Shown piece after piece: positions 1 through 9,791 of a stretch of 64,000 nucleotides of DNA. A program made the position numbers and the translations under genes. Every line of letters starts with the position of its first letter. Within the stretch, counting starts at the first letter, position 1. Source of the DNA: Paralithodes platypus (taxonomy: Eukaryota; Arthropoda; Malacostraca; Decapoda; Lithodidae). The DNA is taken from the NCBI GenBank assembly GCA_032716605.1, contig CM064560.1:17896941-17960940 (forward strand). Direction: 5' to 3'. The notes below the pieces were generated by a model. It made no database searches. It saw only the letters and a list, made by a program, of their open reading frames with translations, and was not told the origin of the DNA.

Positions 1-636
1 CGACATCATGACTGACTGATAGATAAGCATAATATTCATGTCCATTCCCATGTAATCATTTATTCTTTCTTTAACTTGACTCGTGTCTCGGGACCGAAGT
101 CTCGTTCCCCATTGTCCACCACCATATTGGGTAAAACGTTCTCCCTTGCCTCATTGCCACGTGGAACTATTGGTGAGTTAATTCCTGGCTAATATTAACC
201 CTTATAACCTTACCCTATAATTATATACATTTATTATGTGAGACCTTTGGATATAAATTAGCTTGTTTCAGATTGAATTCAATTTAGATATAGAGTATTC
301 ATTTAGATTGATTTTATTTGATTCATTATAGCTTAGTAATATTTAACTTCCATTGATAGTTTGCCACAATATGTTTAGGCAATGGCTTGCAGGAATTCGT
401 TGCCTAAAAGGCTAAAATGTAATTGTATTTAAAATATATATAGCCTACTGTGATTACTGTAGTAACTGTACATAATTATAAAAACACGTTATGGCGTTAT
501 TATTCATCATAGCCTATTATATAATTATATTAATGACGAATGGATAGGATAGGTATTTAGGCATAATACTTGATATTAGATTTGCACTATAGTTAAATAC
601 CCTGGTTAGGTTAAGTTAGGATATTTTAGGTTATTA

Positions 637-693
<57 letters not shown>

Positions 694-761
694 TTTGGCG
701 CCCCCCTTCAAGTGGCGCCCATGGCACGTCCTCTACCTGCCCCACCCTAGATACGCCACTG
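1..761 (-). mobile_element. hAT-like DNA transposon end, rest of element lost off the window edge
   Basis: Read on the minus strand from 761 leftwards, the sequence starts CAGTGGCGTATCTAGG and continues G-rich, then a run of about 50 T (plus-strand A run 639-688). A CAG-N-GGCGTA start is typical of hAT-type terminal repeats; that is family knowledge, not a search. The terminus falls inside the integrase frame of the neighbouring Gypsy element and ends it, so this insertion is younger. The 8-bp target duplication cannot be checked because the other end is outside the window. Positions 1-638 are AT-rich and I see no coding sequence in them. Confidence 0.5.
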
Positions 762-1506
762 CTTCTCGGGGACAGGTGTTCATGCCCCATTGTATCATCT
801 TTAGTTGTGATGGCCAGTCTGAGGTGTTAAGAGCAATCATTTTTGTACGTAACTGGTTGTTGATGGTGCGATGGCTGCGTTCGCATATAGCATTTCCTTG
901 AGGCCAGTACGGGGATGAGTGTTTGATCTTAATACCGCATTGTTGGGTGAACTGGTGCCAAACGTGTCCACTAAACTCGGGGGCATTGTCGGATAGAAGA
1001 GCAAGGGGAAGGCCGAATATAGGGAACACTTCTGTGGCAAGCAGTGTTGCGACTGTGGTGGCTGTGTGGTCTTTAACTGGGCAGGCTATTAAAAATTTTG
1101 AATATACGTCAACAAATGTGACGATATAGCGGTTGCCAGCGTAAGAAGGAAATGGGCCCATGATGTCGAGGGATAGGACTTGGAACGGTTTGTTGGCAGA
1201 AATGGTACCAGCTGGGCCTGGGGTGCGTGATCTATCCTTCCCCAATAAACAAGGTTTGCAGGATTCTGTCACTCGTTGTGCAATTTTGGAGGGGTTGGGG
1301 GTCCAGTATTGATCTGTGAAGATTGTTAACATCTTCTTTTGTCCAAGGTGTATGCCGTTTCCCTCGTGGATGGCAATCATGTAGTCGTGGGCAATGTGGG
1401 GTCTAAGACTATGTGACCGGAGTCTGTGGCAAGTTGATCTCCCCAGCGAGTCAGTTTCCTGAAGACATTTAACGGTATCCAGGGTGGTCTGATTCTTGTT
1501 TCCCAA
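762..1506 (-). pseudogene. Gypsy-1 integrase, C-terminus removed by the hAT-like insertion
   Basis: The frame shows a zinc-binding HHCC region (histidines around an IHEGNGIHLGQKK stretch, then CKPCLLGK) and the catalytic DDE core: LSLDIMGPF (first Asp), LLSDNAPEF (second Asp), and PQGNAICERSH (Glu). After MNTCPREA the frame runs into hAT sequence and stops, so the end of the core and any chromodomain or GPY/F tail are missing. The first 30 or so residues do not resemble integrase, and the matching sequence continues in another frame, so a frameshift near 1400-1470 is likely. It follows RT-RH after a stop at 1617 and about 110 bp. Confidence 0.85.
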
Positions 1507-1616
1507 GATTGAATTAGTGAGGGGGCTGAGGGGGAATTATGTTGGTGGATGGGGGTAGATAAAAGCTCAGTGTTTTGTAAGGCGGCTAGGTCGGTGGGGG
1601 GGTCTTTTGGTACTGA

Positions 1617-3347
1617 CTAACGTGACAGGGCGTCTGCATTGGTGTGAAGTTTGCCTGGACGATACTGTATTGTAAAATCGTAGTCCTCTAGTGTCTCCCT
1701 CCAACGTACCAGAATGGCTGAGTTGGTTTCGCATTTACACAACCATTGCAAAGATTGATGGTCGGTTATTATATAGAGTTTTGCGCCCAACACGAATGAT
1801 CGGAAGTGGCTGAGTGCCCAAATGATCCCTAAGCACTCTCTCTTGGTGGCTGCATAATTCTGTTGTGCTTGGTTGAGGGTGGAGCTGGCATACGCTATCA
1901 CATGTTCCTCTCCGTCTCTGACTTGAGCTAAAACTGCACCAATGGCGTACAGAGATACGTCGGTATAAAGACGGAAAGGTTTATGGTAATCAGGGAAAGC
2001 GACAATAGGGGATTGGATTAGCTTTTGTTTCAAAGTGTTAAAAGCGAGGTCTCTTTCAGGTGTCCAGGTGAAGGGGGTGTCTTTGTGGGTGAGTTGGTGG
2101 AGGGGTCTGGCTATGGTGGCAAAGTGGGGGACGAAACGTCTGTAATATGTGGCTAAACCTAGAAAAGAACGTACTCCTTTAACGGTGGTGGGTGGGGGTT
2201 GGTTTTGTATGGCTTGAAGTTTCTTTGGGTCTGGTGCAATACCATGTTCAGATATTACGTGGCCGAGGAAATCTACCTTATTTCGGGCACTCTCGCACTT
2301 TGAGGGTTTTAATTTCAACCCGGCGGCTCGGATTCTTTGAAGGACTTGTCTCAACCTGAGGAGGTGTTCTTCCCAGGTTGGTGAGTACACAATACTATCA
2401 TCTAGATAAGCTAGGCAGGTTTCCCAGGTTAGGCCATGTAATACCGCTTCCATCAAACGGGAGAAAGTGGCGGGTCCGTTACAGAGGCCAAAAGGTAGGA
2501 CGTTAAATTCGTAGTGGTGGCCACCACTAGTGGAAAATGCTGTTTTTTCTTGGTCCTCTGCCTTGATAGGCACTTGCCAATACCCTGCTTGCAAGTCGAG
2601 GGTAGTGAACCATCTGGATCCGTATAGGGATTCAAGGGAATCGTCTATCCTGGGTAATGGCGTAGCGTCCTTAATGGTTACGTCATTCAACCTCCTGTAA
2701 TCGACGCAAAAACGGGTTGACCCATCTTTCTTTTTTACTAGGACAACAGGGGAAGACCAGGGACTAATGGACGGGGTGGAAATACCGGCCTCTAACATCT
2801 CTTGGACTTGGCGTTCTTCTTCCTGGCGTTGTATGGGATTTTGTCTACGGGATGGTTGTCTTATGGGGGGGCCTGTGGTGTTAATGATGTGTTGTTCTAC
2901 ATCGGTCTGTCCGATTTCAGGGGGTTGTTGGGCAAATACGTCACTGAACTCTAGCAATAGGTCGTACATGCTGTGTTTTTGGTGGTCCGATAATGTGTCC
3001 GGGAGAGGGGGCAATTGGAGGCTGGTAGGGGTGTCATTAAAATCTATGGGAAGGTCATCAAAAGTTTCGAGGTCTCCTATAATGAGACCTTTTGGTAATG
3101 TCAGGGATTCCTCAGAGATATTTGCCACGAGAATGTGGTTGATGCGAGCGGAAATGATGGCGGGTTGTAAGAGGCAACGATTGGGGTTGGTGGACGTGGT
3201 AGTGGGGGAAAATATCATGTGAGTTTGGGGTATGGGTCGAAGGTTAACCCATTTTTGATGGCGGGGGGGAATTTGGCATTTATCTTGAACTACAGCTGGG
3301 CTAATGATGGTGGGGGATCGACTGGCGAGCAGGTGCTCGGTACGCAT
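1617..3347 (-). CDS. Gypsy-1 reverse transcriptase and RNase H
   Basis: 576 residues without interruption. RT motifs: FCVDYRRLN at 213-221, TLDLQAGYWQV with the first catalytic Asp at 251, LPFGLCNGPATF near 285, and the YLDD active site at 314-317. RNase H follows with catalytic Asp 463 (LYTDVS), Glu 504 (KRECLG), Asp 529 (IITDH), ending NADALSR. It copies element RNA to DNA and removes the RNA strand. The ATG overlaps the stop of the upstream protease frame as TGATG (3345-3349), the arrangement seen in stop-start reinitiation. The first 110 residues match no domain I know and are probably the protease-RT linker. Confidence 0.92.
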   Translation of the reverse strand: MRTEHLLASRSPTIISPAVVQDKCQIPPRHQKWVNLRPIPQTHMIFSPTTTSTNPNRCLLQPAIISARINHILVANISEESLTLPKGLIIGDLETFDDLPIDFNDTPTSLQLPPLPDTLSDHQKHSMYDLLLEFSDVFAQQPPEIGQTDVEQHIINTTGPPIRQPSRRQNPIQRQEEERQVQEMLEAGISTPSISPWSSPVVLVKKKDGSTRFCVDYRRLNDVTIKDATPLPRIDDSLESLYGSRWFTTLDLQAGYWQVPIKAEDQEKTAFSTSGGHHYEFNVLPFGLCNGPATFSRLMEAVLHGLTWETCLAYLDDSIVYSPTWEEHLLRLRQVLQRIRAAGLKLKPSKCESARNKVDFLGHVISEHGIAPDPKKLQAIQNQPPPTTVKGVRSFLGLATYYRRFVPHFATIARPLHQLTHKDTPFTWTPERDLAFNTLKQKLIQSPIVAFPDYHKPFRLYTDVSLYAIGAVLAQVRDGEEHVIAYASSTLNQAQQNYAATKRECLGIIWALSHFRSFVLGAKLYIITDHQSLQWLCKCETNSAILVRWRETLEDYDFTIQYRPGKLHTNADALSR

Positions 3348-4957
3348 CAGGGGGGAAAGGTCACCTGGTGAGGGTCACGCGTGAGGGGGGGATTAACGGC
3401 GCGTGTGGGAGGATCAGCGGGGTGAGGTGTGAGGGATTTAGAAAACGGAATTTGTTGGAGGGACTGTGGAGGGTTGGTGGGGGAAGAGTGAGGTATAGAA
3501 GATGGGTTATTGGTGGAGGACTGATGTACTGATTGGTGGTTGTTAGAAGGACGAATTTGGGGAATTTCGTCGGTGGCAGTGACGGTTTGTTTGGAGTTTA
3601 TATGGGATTGGTGGGTTTGTCCGTCATGAGAGGGCGAGTCAAGTGTGGGGTTTTGAAGTTTTCTAGGGGTGTGAATTGTGTGGGGGTGGAAGGGAGCTAC
3701 TGACGGAAAACTGTCACAAGGGGGATTTGGTTGGTTGTGGAATAGCTGGACATTTCTGGGGGCATGGTGGGAACATGGTTGGGTCCCTCGGTCGGCACGC
3801 GTGAGGGGAGGATTAACGGCGCGTGCGGGAGGGTCAGGGTGGTGAGAGGTGAGCGAGTTAGAAAACGGGATTTGTTGGTGGGACTGCGGAGGGTTGGTGG
3901 GGGAAGAGTTAGGTGTCGAACATGGGTTATTGGTGGAGGACTGATGTATTGGTTTGGGGTTGTTAACAGGATGAATTTGGGGAATTTTTTTGGTGGCAGT
4001 CACGGTCTGGTTAGAGGTTATCTGGGACTGGTGAATTTGTTTGTCATGAGAGGGCGAGTCAAGTGTGGGGTTGTGAAATTTTCTAGGGGTGGGAATTGTG
4101 TGGGGGTGGAAGGGAGCTACTGACGGAAAACTGTCACAAGGGGAATTTTGTGGGTTGTGGAATAGCTGAACATTTGTGGGGGCATGGGGGAAACATTGTT
4201 GGGTACATAGGTCGGCATTTTCCCTGGAAACATGTGTACATAAACATTTGATAGAATTGTGGTTACATACATCAGAGTCTGTCCTGGAAACATGGGAGGA
4301 TTTATCCTGGACAGAGTTACGAGAATTGAGGGGATTACCGAGAAGGAGTTGCTTGAACTTGTCTTCTTTCGTTTGTTGAGGTATTTTTTTAACTAATTGA
4401 GTGATATTTTGAGAGAACTCGGGGCAAGGGGAGGGGTTAGAAGTTACCTTAGTGCTAGCCACAACTTGGTAGCCCTGACTCAGAGTTTGTTGAGGGGGAA
4501 GGTGTTTTTTCTTTTTGTGAATAGGTTTCTGCATGATTGGTTTGTCAGAGGCTTTGGGTTGGATTTTTTTTTTGAATGAGATCATCCTCTGGCCGCAATC
4601 AACCTGGGCCTGAAGTTTTTGAAGGAGGTCAAGTACAAGGAAACCATCGTAATGTTTACAGTGGGAGGAAAATACTGTGAACGTGTGATAACAACGAGCA
4701 TGGGGGGCAGGAGTAGTTACTGACAGGGGCAAAGTGTCTCCTAGGAGATTTAAGTAGGTATCAGCAGCTGAGATTAGTTCTGCTTTGGTGGTTAACAAGG
4801 GGCCAAATAGTCGGTGGTGTTGATCATAATAAGACTTGAACAAACATGACTTGGCAGCTCCCGTGTCGATTAACAAGCGGACAGGAATGTCCTTGATTTT
4901 GGCCATGTAATAAATGGGGGCAGTGCGGTCAGTTATGGCGTCCCCCGCCGAGGCCAT
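3347..4957 (-). CDS. Gypsy-1 aspartic protease with a long repetitive linker
   Basis: 536 residues. A retropepsin-like domain occupies about residues 15-135: the active-site DTGAA is at 31-35 (RLLIDTGAAKSC) and a degenerate LVLDLLQKL, the usual position of the second protease motif, lies later. Residues from about 135 to the end form a hydrophilic linker rich in Pro, Ser, Thr, Asn, Gln and His with no known fold. It contains a 140-residue block present twice in tandem. The ATG at 4955-4957 lies 17 nt after the inferred gag stop (4975-4977). Such a large insert between protease and RT is unusual for Gypsy elements, where PR and RT are normally close. Confidence 0.8.
   Translation of the reverse strand: MASAGDAITDRTAPIYYMAKIKDIPVRLLIDTGAAKSCLFKSYYDQHHRLFGPLLTTKAELISAADTYLNLLGDTLPLSVTTPAPHARCYHTFTVFSSHCKHYDGFLVLDLLQKLQAQVDCGQRMISFKKKIQPKASDKPIMQKPIHKKKKHLPPQQTLSQGYQVVASTKVTSNPSPCPEFSQNITQLVKKIPQQTKEDKFKQLLLGNPLNSRNSVQDKSSHVSRTDSDVCNHNSIKCLCTHVSRENADLCTQQCFPHAPTNVQLFHNPQNSPCDSFPSVAPFHPHTIPTPRKFHNPTLDSPSHDKQIHQSQITSNQTVTATKKIPQIHPVNNPKPIHQSSTNNPCSTPNSSPTNPPQSHQQIPFSNSLTSHHPDPPARAVNPPLTRADRGTQPCSHHAPRNVQLFHNQPNPPCDSFPSVAPFHPHTIHTPRKLQNPTLDSPSHDGQTHQSHINSKQTVTATDEIPQIRPSNNHQSVHQSSTNNPSSIPHSSPTNPPQSLQQIPFSKSLTPHPADPPTRAVNPPLTRDPHQVTFPP
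3376..4215. repeat. 420-bp in-frame tandem duplication inside Gypsy-1 pol
   Basis: 3376-3795 and 3796-4215 align without length change: for example the lines ending at 3720 and 4140 are nearly identical and lie exactly 420 bp apart. 420 is divisible by 3, so the protein keeps its frame and repeats 140 residues (the repeat includes NVQLFHN and CDSFPSVAPFHPHTI). Many substitutions separate the copies, so the duplication is older than this insertion. Confidence 0.9.
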
Positions 4958-4974
4958 CTTGGGCGGGGGGTACT

Positions 4975-5927
4975 TTAAAAATCCTGGGAGTCGGTATCTA
5001 CCTCCTCCAGGGTTTCCTCGGTATCATCTGAGGTCATGATAGGGGCTATTTCTCCGGTGTGCATTTCCTCCATTTCTTCCTCTTGTCCCAACTCCTCTTC
5101 ATTTACAGAAATGCGAGGAGTAAAGGGGCGAAGTTTGGCAGAGTCACGAATTTGATGGAGGGCACACTGAGCACTACGGCAGGGAAATCATAGGGGTTGA
5201 TAATTACTAATGTAGGGTTTTTACTTTGGTAGGTGTTGTAGGTTTTGTTCCGGTTGAAGATTCTGTGTGGCTGGGTAGGTTGGAACCGGGGCCTACTGGG
5301 TTGGGGCTTGCCGGAAGGGTAGGTGGGTCTGTTGTGGAAGGATGAGGATGGGTAGGCATTCTTGGAGTTTTGGTGGTCGGGGTGCTGCGGGTGCGTGGGA
5401 AACCTCTTTATTACAGCGATTTGGGTGGGTGCTTCTGTGCGCACGGCCAAAATACGTCGGATCGTGATGAGATCTTTTTGATATCCGACGAAATCGTGCA
5501 CACGGAAATAATCTTTTACTGCTGAGGGCAATATTGATACAAGGTTGACCAGAATCTGCTGCTCTTGTTGGATTCTGGTCAATGTGGGGAAAGAAACTTT
5601 TATATGTTGGGCGATCTTATTCACTGTGGCATCTAGATCGCCTTCGAATTTAGTTTCTTGGATACGGGTGTGGGCCACGAAAACGCCCAACGAAGGCTTA
5701 ATGGCTTCTATCACTATTGGGCGAAATTCGTCCCATGTGAGAGCAGGGTGCACTTGGTAGGCAACCAGGGGAACGGCTTTTCCCAGGTGCGTTAATGTCA
5801 CGGCTATCTTTTCTGCGTCCGTGGTATAAACTAGGTCAAGTACGGGTTTCACTATGTCCATGAACGTTTCGATCTCGTAAGTTTCTCCATCATAATGTGG
5901 GATGGGAATGTGAGAACGGTGCGCCAT
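4975..5927 (-). pseudogene. Gypsy-1 gag with one frameshift
   Basis: The ATG at 5925-5927 begins MAHRSHIPIPHYDGETYEIE, a capsid-like start; the frame upstream only reads into the primer-binding site and LTR. The capsid-like region continues through LTHLGKAVPLVAYQ and HTRIQETKFEGD, then a basic Pro/Gln/His-rich region. Near 5170-5190 the frame is broken. In the other frame a short Cys-rich remnant (CRSAQCALHQ) and an acidic tail (repeated Glu, then DTDSQDF) lead to a stop at 4975. The unbroken frame instead ends at 5103. The Cys-rich remnant is probably a degenerate zinc knuckle. It packages element RNA (family knowledge). Confidence 0.75.
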
Positions 5928-5992
5928 GATGTTATCGTGTTCTGGCTGTTCCAAACTTGCAATGTAATGCAACCTTTTATCCGAATCAAGAA

Positions 5993-6008
5993 CCACCGCT
6001 GCCGCCAA
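5993..6008 (-). other. Putative primer-binding site of Gypsy-1
   Basis: Just inside the LTR, the minus strand reads TTGGCGGCAGCGGTGG. A TGG directly after the LTR's terminal CA is the usual start of a tRNA-complementary primer site. The matching tRNA was not identified. Confidence 0.5.
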
Positions 6009-6230
6009 TGTTATGCTGGGTGTTTAAGGAATTTCTCTGTCCTGAAAACTCCCCAGGCCCAGGATCCAGGATCCAGGATCAACCTTTCCTGGTACCTGGC
6101 GCGGGGCTCGAACCTCTGAAGGGAGTTTAACCCTCCTAAAAACCCACAGGTTTTGAGATGCCTTGGTATCGTGTGCTGGTGATTGTTTTGATGTCTGTGG
6201 ATGTGCTGCCATGTAGTCTTCTAGTCTACA
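6009..6230 (-). repeat. Putative 5' LTR of Gypsy-1, about 222 bp
   Basis: On the minus strand the segment starts TGTAGACTAG at 6230 and ends CATAACA at 6009, just before the primer-binding site. The TGT...ACA ends fit an LTR, but the partner LTR is not in the window, so the outer border is inferred. It contains a short T-arm-like sequence (GGTTCGAGCCCCGC) and a triplicated GGATCCT-type motif near 6060-6080. Confidence 0.5.
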
Positions 6231-6277
6231 TGAATTAGTAAGATAAGAAAATAGAGCACCTGTATAGCAGCCTTTAA

Positions 6278-6809
6278 CCTTTAAAAGGCGAGCTATATGT
6301 AGTGAACACCCTACTACTGGGCGGCCATATTAGGTTTCATTCCCGCCTAAAATCGTCATTTTACGATAAATAGCGTTATTACTTATTCATATGTGCCTAT
6401 TTTACGTTTAATATGAAAATATTAACATGTAACAGTAATAAAATAAGCGGGAATAGTGTTTGAAGGGTGAAAATCATGAATTATTGCCGACCATTCATTC
6501 TTGAAATGTGAGGCAGACGCGACTTACACCCTCCCTCTCCCAAGCCTAGAGGCAGACTGAGGCTCTCTCTCTTTCACAACACGCACTCGGTAGGCGCATG
6601 ACCATGCCTTAGAACCGGATTGGAGATGTTGGCACGGTAAATAAACCGATAAACAAGGGAATAAGAGGAAAAATACGTGATAATTGAAGGGTGGGTGGGT
6701 GGGGGGAGGAGGGAGTTTCAACACATGTGGAGGAGTGATAGAAGGTATGGAGGGAAATTATCTCACTTACATTTCACCTATTTTTTTTTTTAAGTGCTAC
6801 TGGGGCCTT
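6278..6809 (+). mobile_element. TTAA-flanked MITE, family 1, diverged copy
   Basis: Flanked by TTAA at 6274-6277 and 6810-6813. Its core (TCGTCATTTTACGATAAATA, ATATGTGCCTATTTTACG, the AGGCAGAC region, a GGGAATAA...GTGATAATTGAAGG stretch and a G-rich tract) matches the copies at 7306 and 38511 in order and orientation. It has no coding capacity. TTAA targets are characteristic of piggyBac-type transposases; that link is an inference. Confidence 0.6.
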
Positions 6810-6813
6810 TTAA

Positions 6814-7301
6814 CCCTTAACCAACGGTGACCGTCATATGACGGGTGAGAAATAAATGGCCTATCCCGCGGTACTCGTCATATGATGTCATATGGCGGCA
6901 TTCTGAGCACATTAGAGGCTCTGAGAGAGAGTATGTGCGTTGGGAGGACGATAGGCGGGGTCTGACTGCTCGGCACCACCACTGGGCCGGTTGTGGCACT
7001 ACTGCCGCCTACCTCCACACCTCCGGCCTCGCGAGACAAGGAAAAATCTGAGGAAATTACCTTCTTTTAGGGTTTTTCACCTCCAGTTGGGCATTCGCTA
7101 CAGGATAACCCGTGGTCGTACAAGGATGATTCATGTGTCATTGGAAAGCTCTATTATTGCCCTTTCACGGATACATAATTGTATTACGCTCTGGCTTTAT
7201 GCATGAAAAAGAGCATGGAATTAAGCTCGTTTTTGGTAAATATGCACGCTTGGCAGGTACAGTATATAGTTGATGTTACAAACGGCCCCGATTTTTGGGT
7301 G
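6814..7301. other. Unassigned spacer between two MITEs
   Basis: About 490 bp with TTAACC at its left edge and repeated CGTCATATGA-like words at 6832-6890. The short open frames here have no recognisable domain. I see no gene. Confidence 0.4.
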
Positions 7302-7305
7302 TTAA

Positions 7306-7899
7306 CCTCTCCGCTGCGTAGGTGGGGTATTGGCCACCCCTCCCTGTGTGGAGATATTTAGACTGTTTCCTAAACTCAAATCGTCATCGTACCATAAATA
7401 TCATTAATACTTATCCATATGCGCCTATTTTACGTTGATTATAAAGGTATTAACCTGTTACAACAATAAAACAAGTGGAAACAGCGTTTGGATGGTCAAA
7501 ATCGGTGATAGAGGCCGGGAGTTACATAACTTATGGCTGAGGCAGCCTGCCAGCCGTGGAGAGACACTGTTGCGTGGTAGTCTCTCTCTCGCTCTTTCCC
7601 ACGCTTGGTAACACAGATGACCATGCCCTGCTAGCAACTCGCTAATGTTAGCACGAAAATATACCTAAGAATAAGGGAATAACAGGGAGAATAGGTGATA
7701 ATTGAAGGGGGTGGGGGGGGAGGGTGGAAGGAGGGGATGTGGAGGAGTGATATTTGGAATGGCCAAGGGGCAAAAAAAAAAAAAAAAAAAAAAAAATTAT
7801 ACTGGGCTGATTTAAATGTTTTTTTTTAGGCCTTGGATTATATGAGGAGATCCGCAGCGCACCGGTAAAACTCTTATGATGAGATCCTCACTTGCCGGG
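7306..7899 (+). mobile_element. TTAA-flanked MITE, family 1
   Basis: Bounded by TTAA at 7302-7305 and 7900-7903. Starts CCTCTCCGCTGCGTAGGTGG and ends CACTTGCCGGG, so the ends are CC...GGG next to TTAA but the inverted repeat is imperfect. Nearly collinear with 38511-39139, including CATATGCGCCTATTTTA, the GGCAGCCTGCCAGCC region and the A-rich tract before TTAGGCCTTGGATTATAT. Non-coding; it lies about 430 bp upstream of the IGFBP-domain gene. Confidence 0.8.
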
Positions 7900-7969
7900 T
7901 TAAGGGAGCCATCTAGCATTCTGAAACAAGGTTATGGGAAGTCAATTTTGAAGTAAGAATCAATTAAAA

Positions 7970-8085
7970 ATCTTTAGAGATACAATTTGTGAGGGCAAAT
8001 GGACTAGTTAGAGGATTGAGAGTGGTCACACGTACTTCTTTGGGATGGGTTGAAGGAGAACAAATTTCCAGCAAGGTAGTGAGTG
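7970..8085 (-). mobile_element. LINE fragment (LINE-X), RT part
   Basis: Aligns by eye with 61275-61372 inside the large minus-strand LINE: both share TTTGGGA(T/C)(G/A)GGTTGAA and (A/G)CAAA(T/C)TTCCAGCAAG at matching spacing. It is a short 5'- and 3'-truncated piece just upstream of the host-gene promoter. Confidence 0.55.
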
Positions 8086-8174
8086 CTGATCACGCTTTGG
8101 TAGCCTGCTGAGAGAGAGAGAGATAGAGAGAGCGCCTAGCGTAGGGAATCCCTGACCTATATTTGTGGAAGCCC

Positions 8175-8181
8175 TATATAG
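8175..8181 (+). promoter_or_regulatory. Candidate TATA box of the IGFBP-domain gene
   Basis: TATATAG follows CCC and is 33 nt before the A of GCACTA (8208), a plausible start site, and about 158 nt before the ATG. A GA-rich stretch lies at 8109-8133. There is no direct evidence of transcription. Confidence 0.5.
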
Positions 8182-8332
8182 CCTGGGGCCTGATACAGAG
8201 GGACTGCACTATCACTCAAAACACGGGAGGGTGTAGACGTGTTCTCTCTCCATCTTTGTTGTTGTTCTCCACCACGCCTTGTCATCGGCTTTCCTTAGCT
8301 GCTCTGTGGTGATCATCTCTGCATAGCCAGTC

Positions 8333-8379
8333 ATGCGGCACTTCACCTTTATAGTCCTTATGACAGTCTTCGTGGCCAG
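8333..8379 (+). CDS. IGFBP-domain gene, coding exon 1 (signal peptide)
   Basis: ATG at 8333 encodes MRHFTFIVLMTVFVA plus two bases of a split serine codon. The donor reads AG|GTATGG at 8380. No longer upstream in-frame start is needed, because this one gives a complete signal peptide. Confidence 0.88.
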
Positions 8380-8960
8380 GTATGGGAACAGTTAACAGTC
8401 ATACACGTAACTAGATAATGTAATACTACCGTAAATAGTTTACTGATAATGTTACAGCCAATGTAGCTATTTCTCTATTGGCCAAAATTTGTCCTTGCAA
8501 ACATGAATTTACTTTATAATCAGTAGATTGAGTATCGGTACTACAATAACTACATTAAGAATAATACAGGATTTAGAAAAGTAAAATTTAAATAGAAATC
8601 ATAAATTCAACAATCTGATTCTATTGAGAGAGAGAGAGAGAGAGAGATGCATATTTTCAAGTTCCAATTAAGTCAATGAATGCCTACAGGGTTAATAATA
8701 AATTGTACATATACAGTATATATATATATATAAATACATATACAGTATATATATATATATATAAATACTCCCAGCCGGGATTGAACCTCTGATAATATTC
8801 AGAACGAGTGTCCAAGCTTTTAATTAATCCACATAGCAATTATTAACACTCGTTCTGAATGTCGGAGGTTCGATCCCGGCTGGGAGTATTTAAACATTTA
8901 TTAGCTCACGCGTATTTGTGAGATATACTTGACATATATATATATATATATATATATACA

Positions 8961-9010
<50 letters not shown>

Positions 9011-9740
9011 TGTATATATGGCCTCTATACCAACAGCGTGACCTCCCTGTCATGCCTCCCTTGTGATGACGAGAGGACTTCGTGTACTCCAGTGACCCCG
9101 GCCATGTGTGGTTATGGTGTGACAAGCACTGTGTGTGGCTGCTGTACAGAGTGTGCCAAGGTCAGTTACTATATAATAATAACTCTATCTATTATATATA
9201 CTCAGGCCCAATCCAAACTTTTCCTTTTTTTTAAATTTATTTATTTATTTATTATTTTTTATTTTATCTTTTATTTTATTTTTTGGGGGGGAGGGGGCGG
9301 GGGGGGCGACGACTCAAGACAGCCAGAATAAGGACAACACAACAGAAAACAATGAACCCACAAAAACAAAATAGAAATTCACACACATATAATAATCTAT
9401 CTATCTATCTATTGCCTGACGCCGTGATCCCCGAAGGGGTGGCCACGAACGAACCGCCCACATGCACCTCTGTCCCCAGTCAGTCGCAGCACCGCCTTCG
9501 TTTTCCGTCATGCAAGGACTTCTTCACTTCCATACTGACCATTGTTACTGCTTTTAGCATTCCTACAACCCTCTTCCCCTGTTGTACCCTCTCCCGCACC
9601 TCTTCATCCATAGTCCCATCTTTACTCAACACACTGCCCAGATACTTAAAAGAGTTGACGATCTCCATAGCCTGACCGTTCAGCTTCACCTCACACTCTG
9701 TGACTTCACCCCTTTCGAAGACCATAACCTTCAAACCAAC

Positions 9741-9791
<51 letters not shown>

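Larger units (their letters stand above)
762..6230 (-). mobile_element. Ty3/Gypsy LTR retrotransposon (Gypsy-1), 3' end missing
   Basis: Read on the minus strand the order is 5' LTR (6009-6230), primer-binding site, gag, protease plus long linker, RT-RNase H, integrase. PR-RT-RH-IN order and the motifs are standard for Ty3/Gypsy; I cannot place the clade. The integrase is cut at 762 by a hAT-like end, so the 3' LTR is absent. Gag carries a frameshift and the integrase start is degraded, but the protease and RT-RH frames are uninterrupted for 536 and 576 codons, suggesting a fairly young copy. Confidence 0.85.
8380..9036 (+). other. Intron 1 of the IGFBP-domain gene
   Basis: 657 bp, AT-rich, with a (GA)n tract near 8624-8646, two AT microsatellites, and a 129-bp hairpin sequence at 8763-8891. 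The acceptor is CTCTATACCAACAG at 9023-9036. Confidence 0.8.

Noticed and set aside
6085..6115. tRNA-like sequence GGTTCGAGCCCCGC ending CCA
   Set aside because: It lies within the inferred LTR, lacks an A box and acceptor pairing, and the T stem does not pair.
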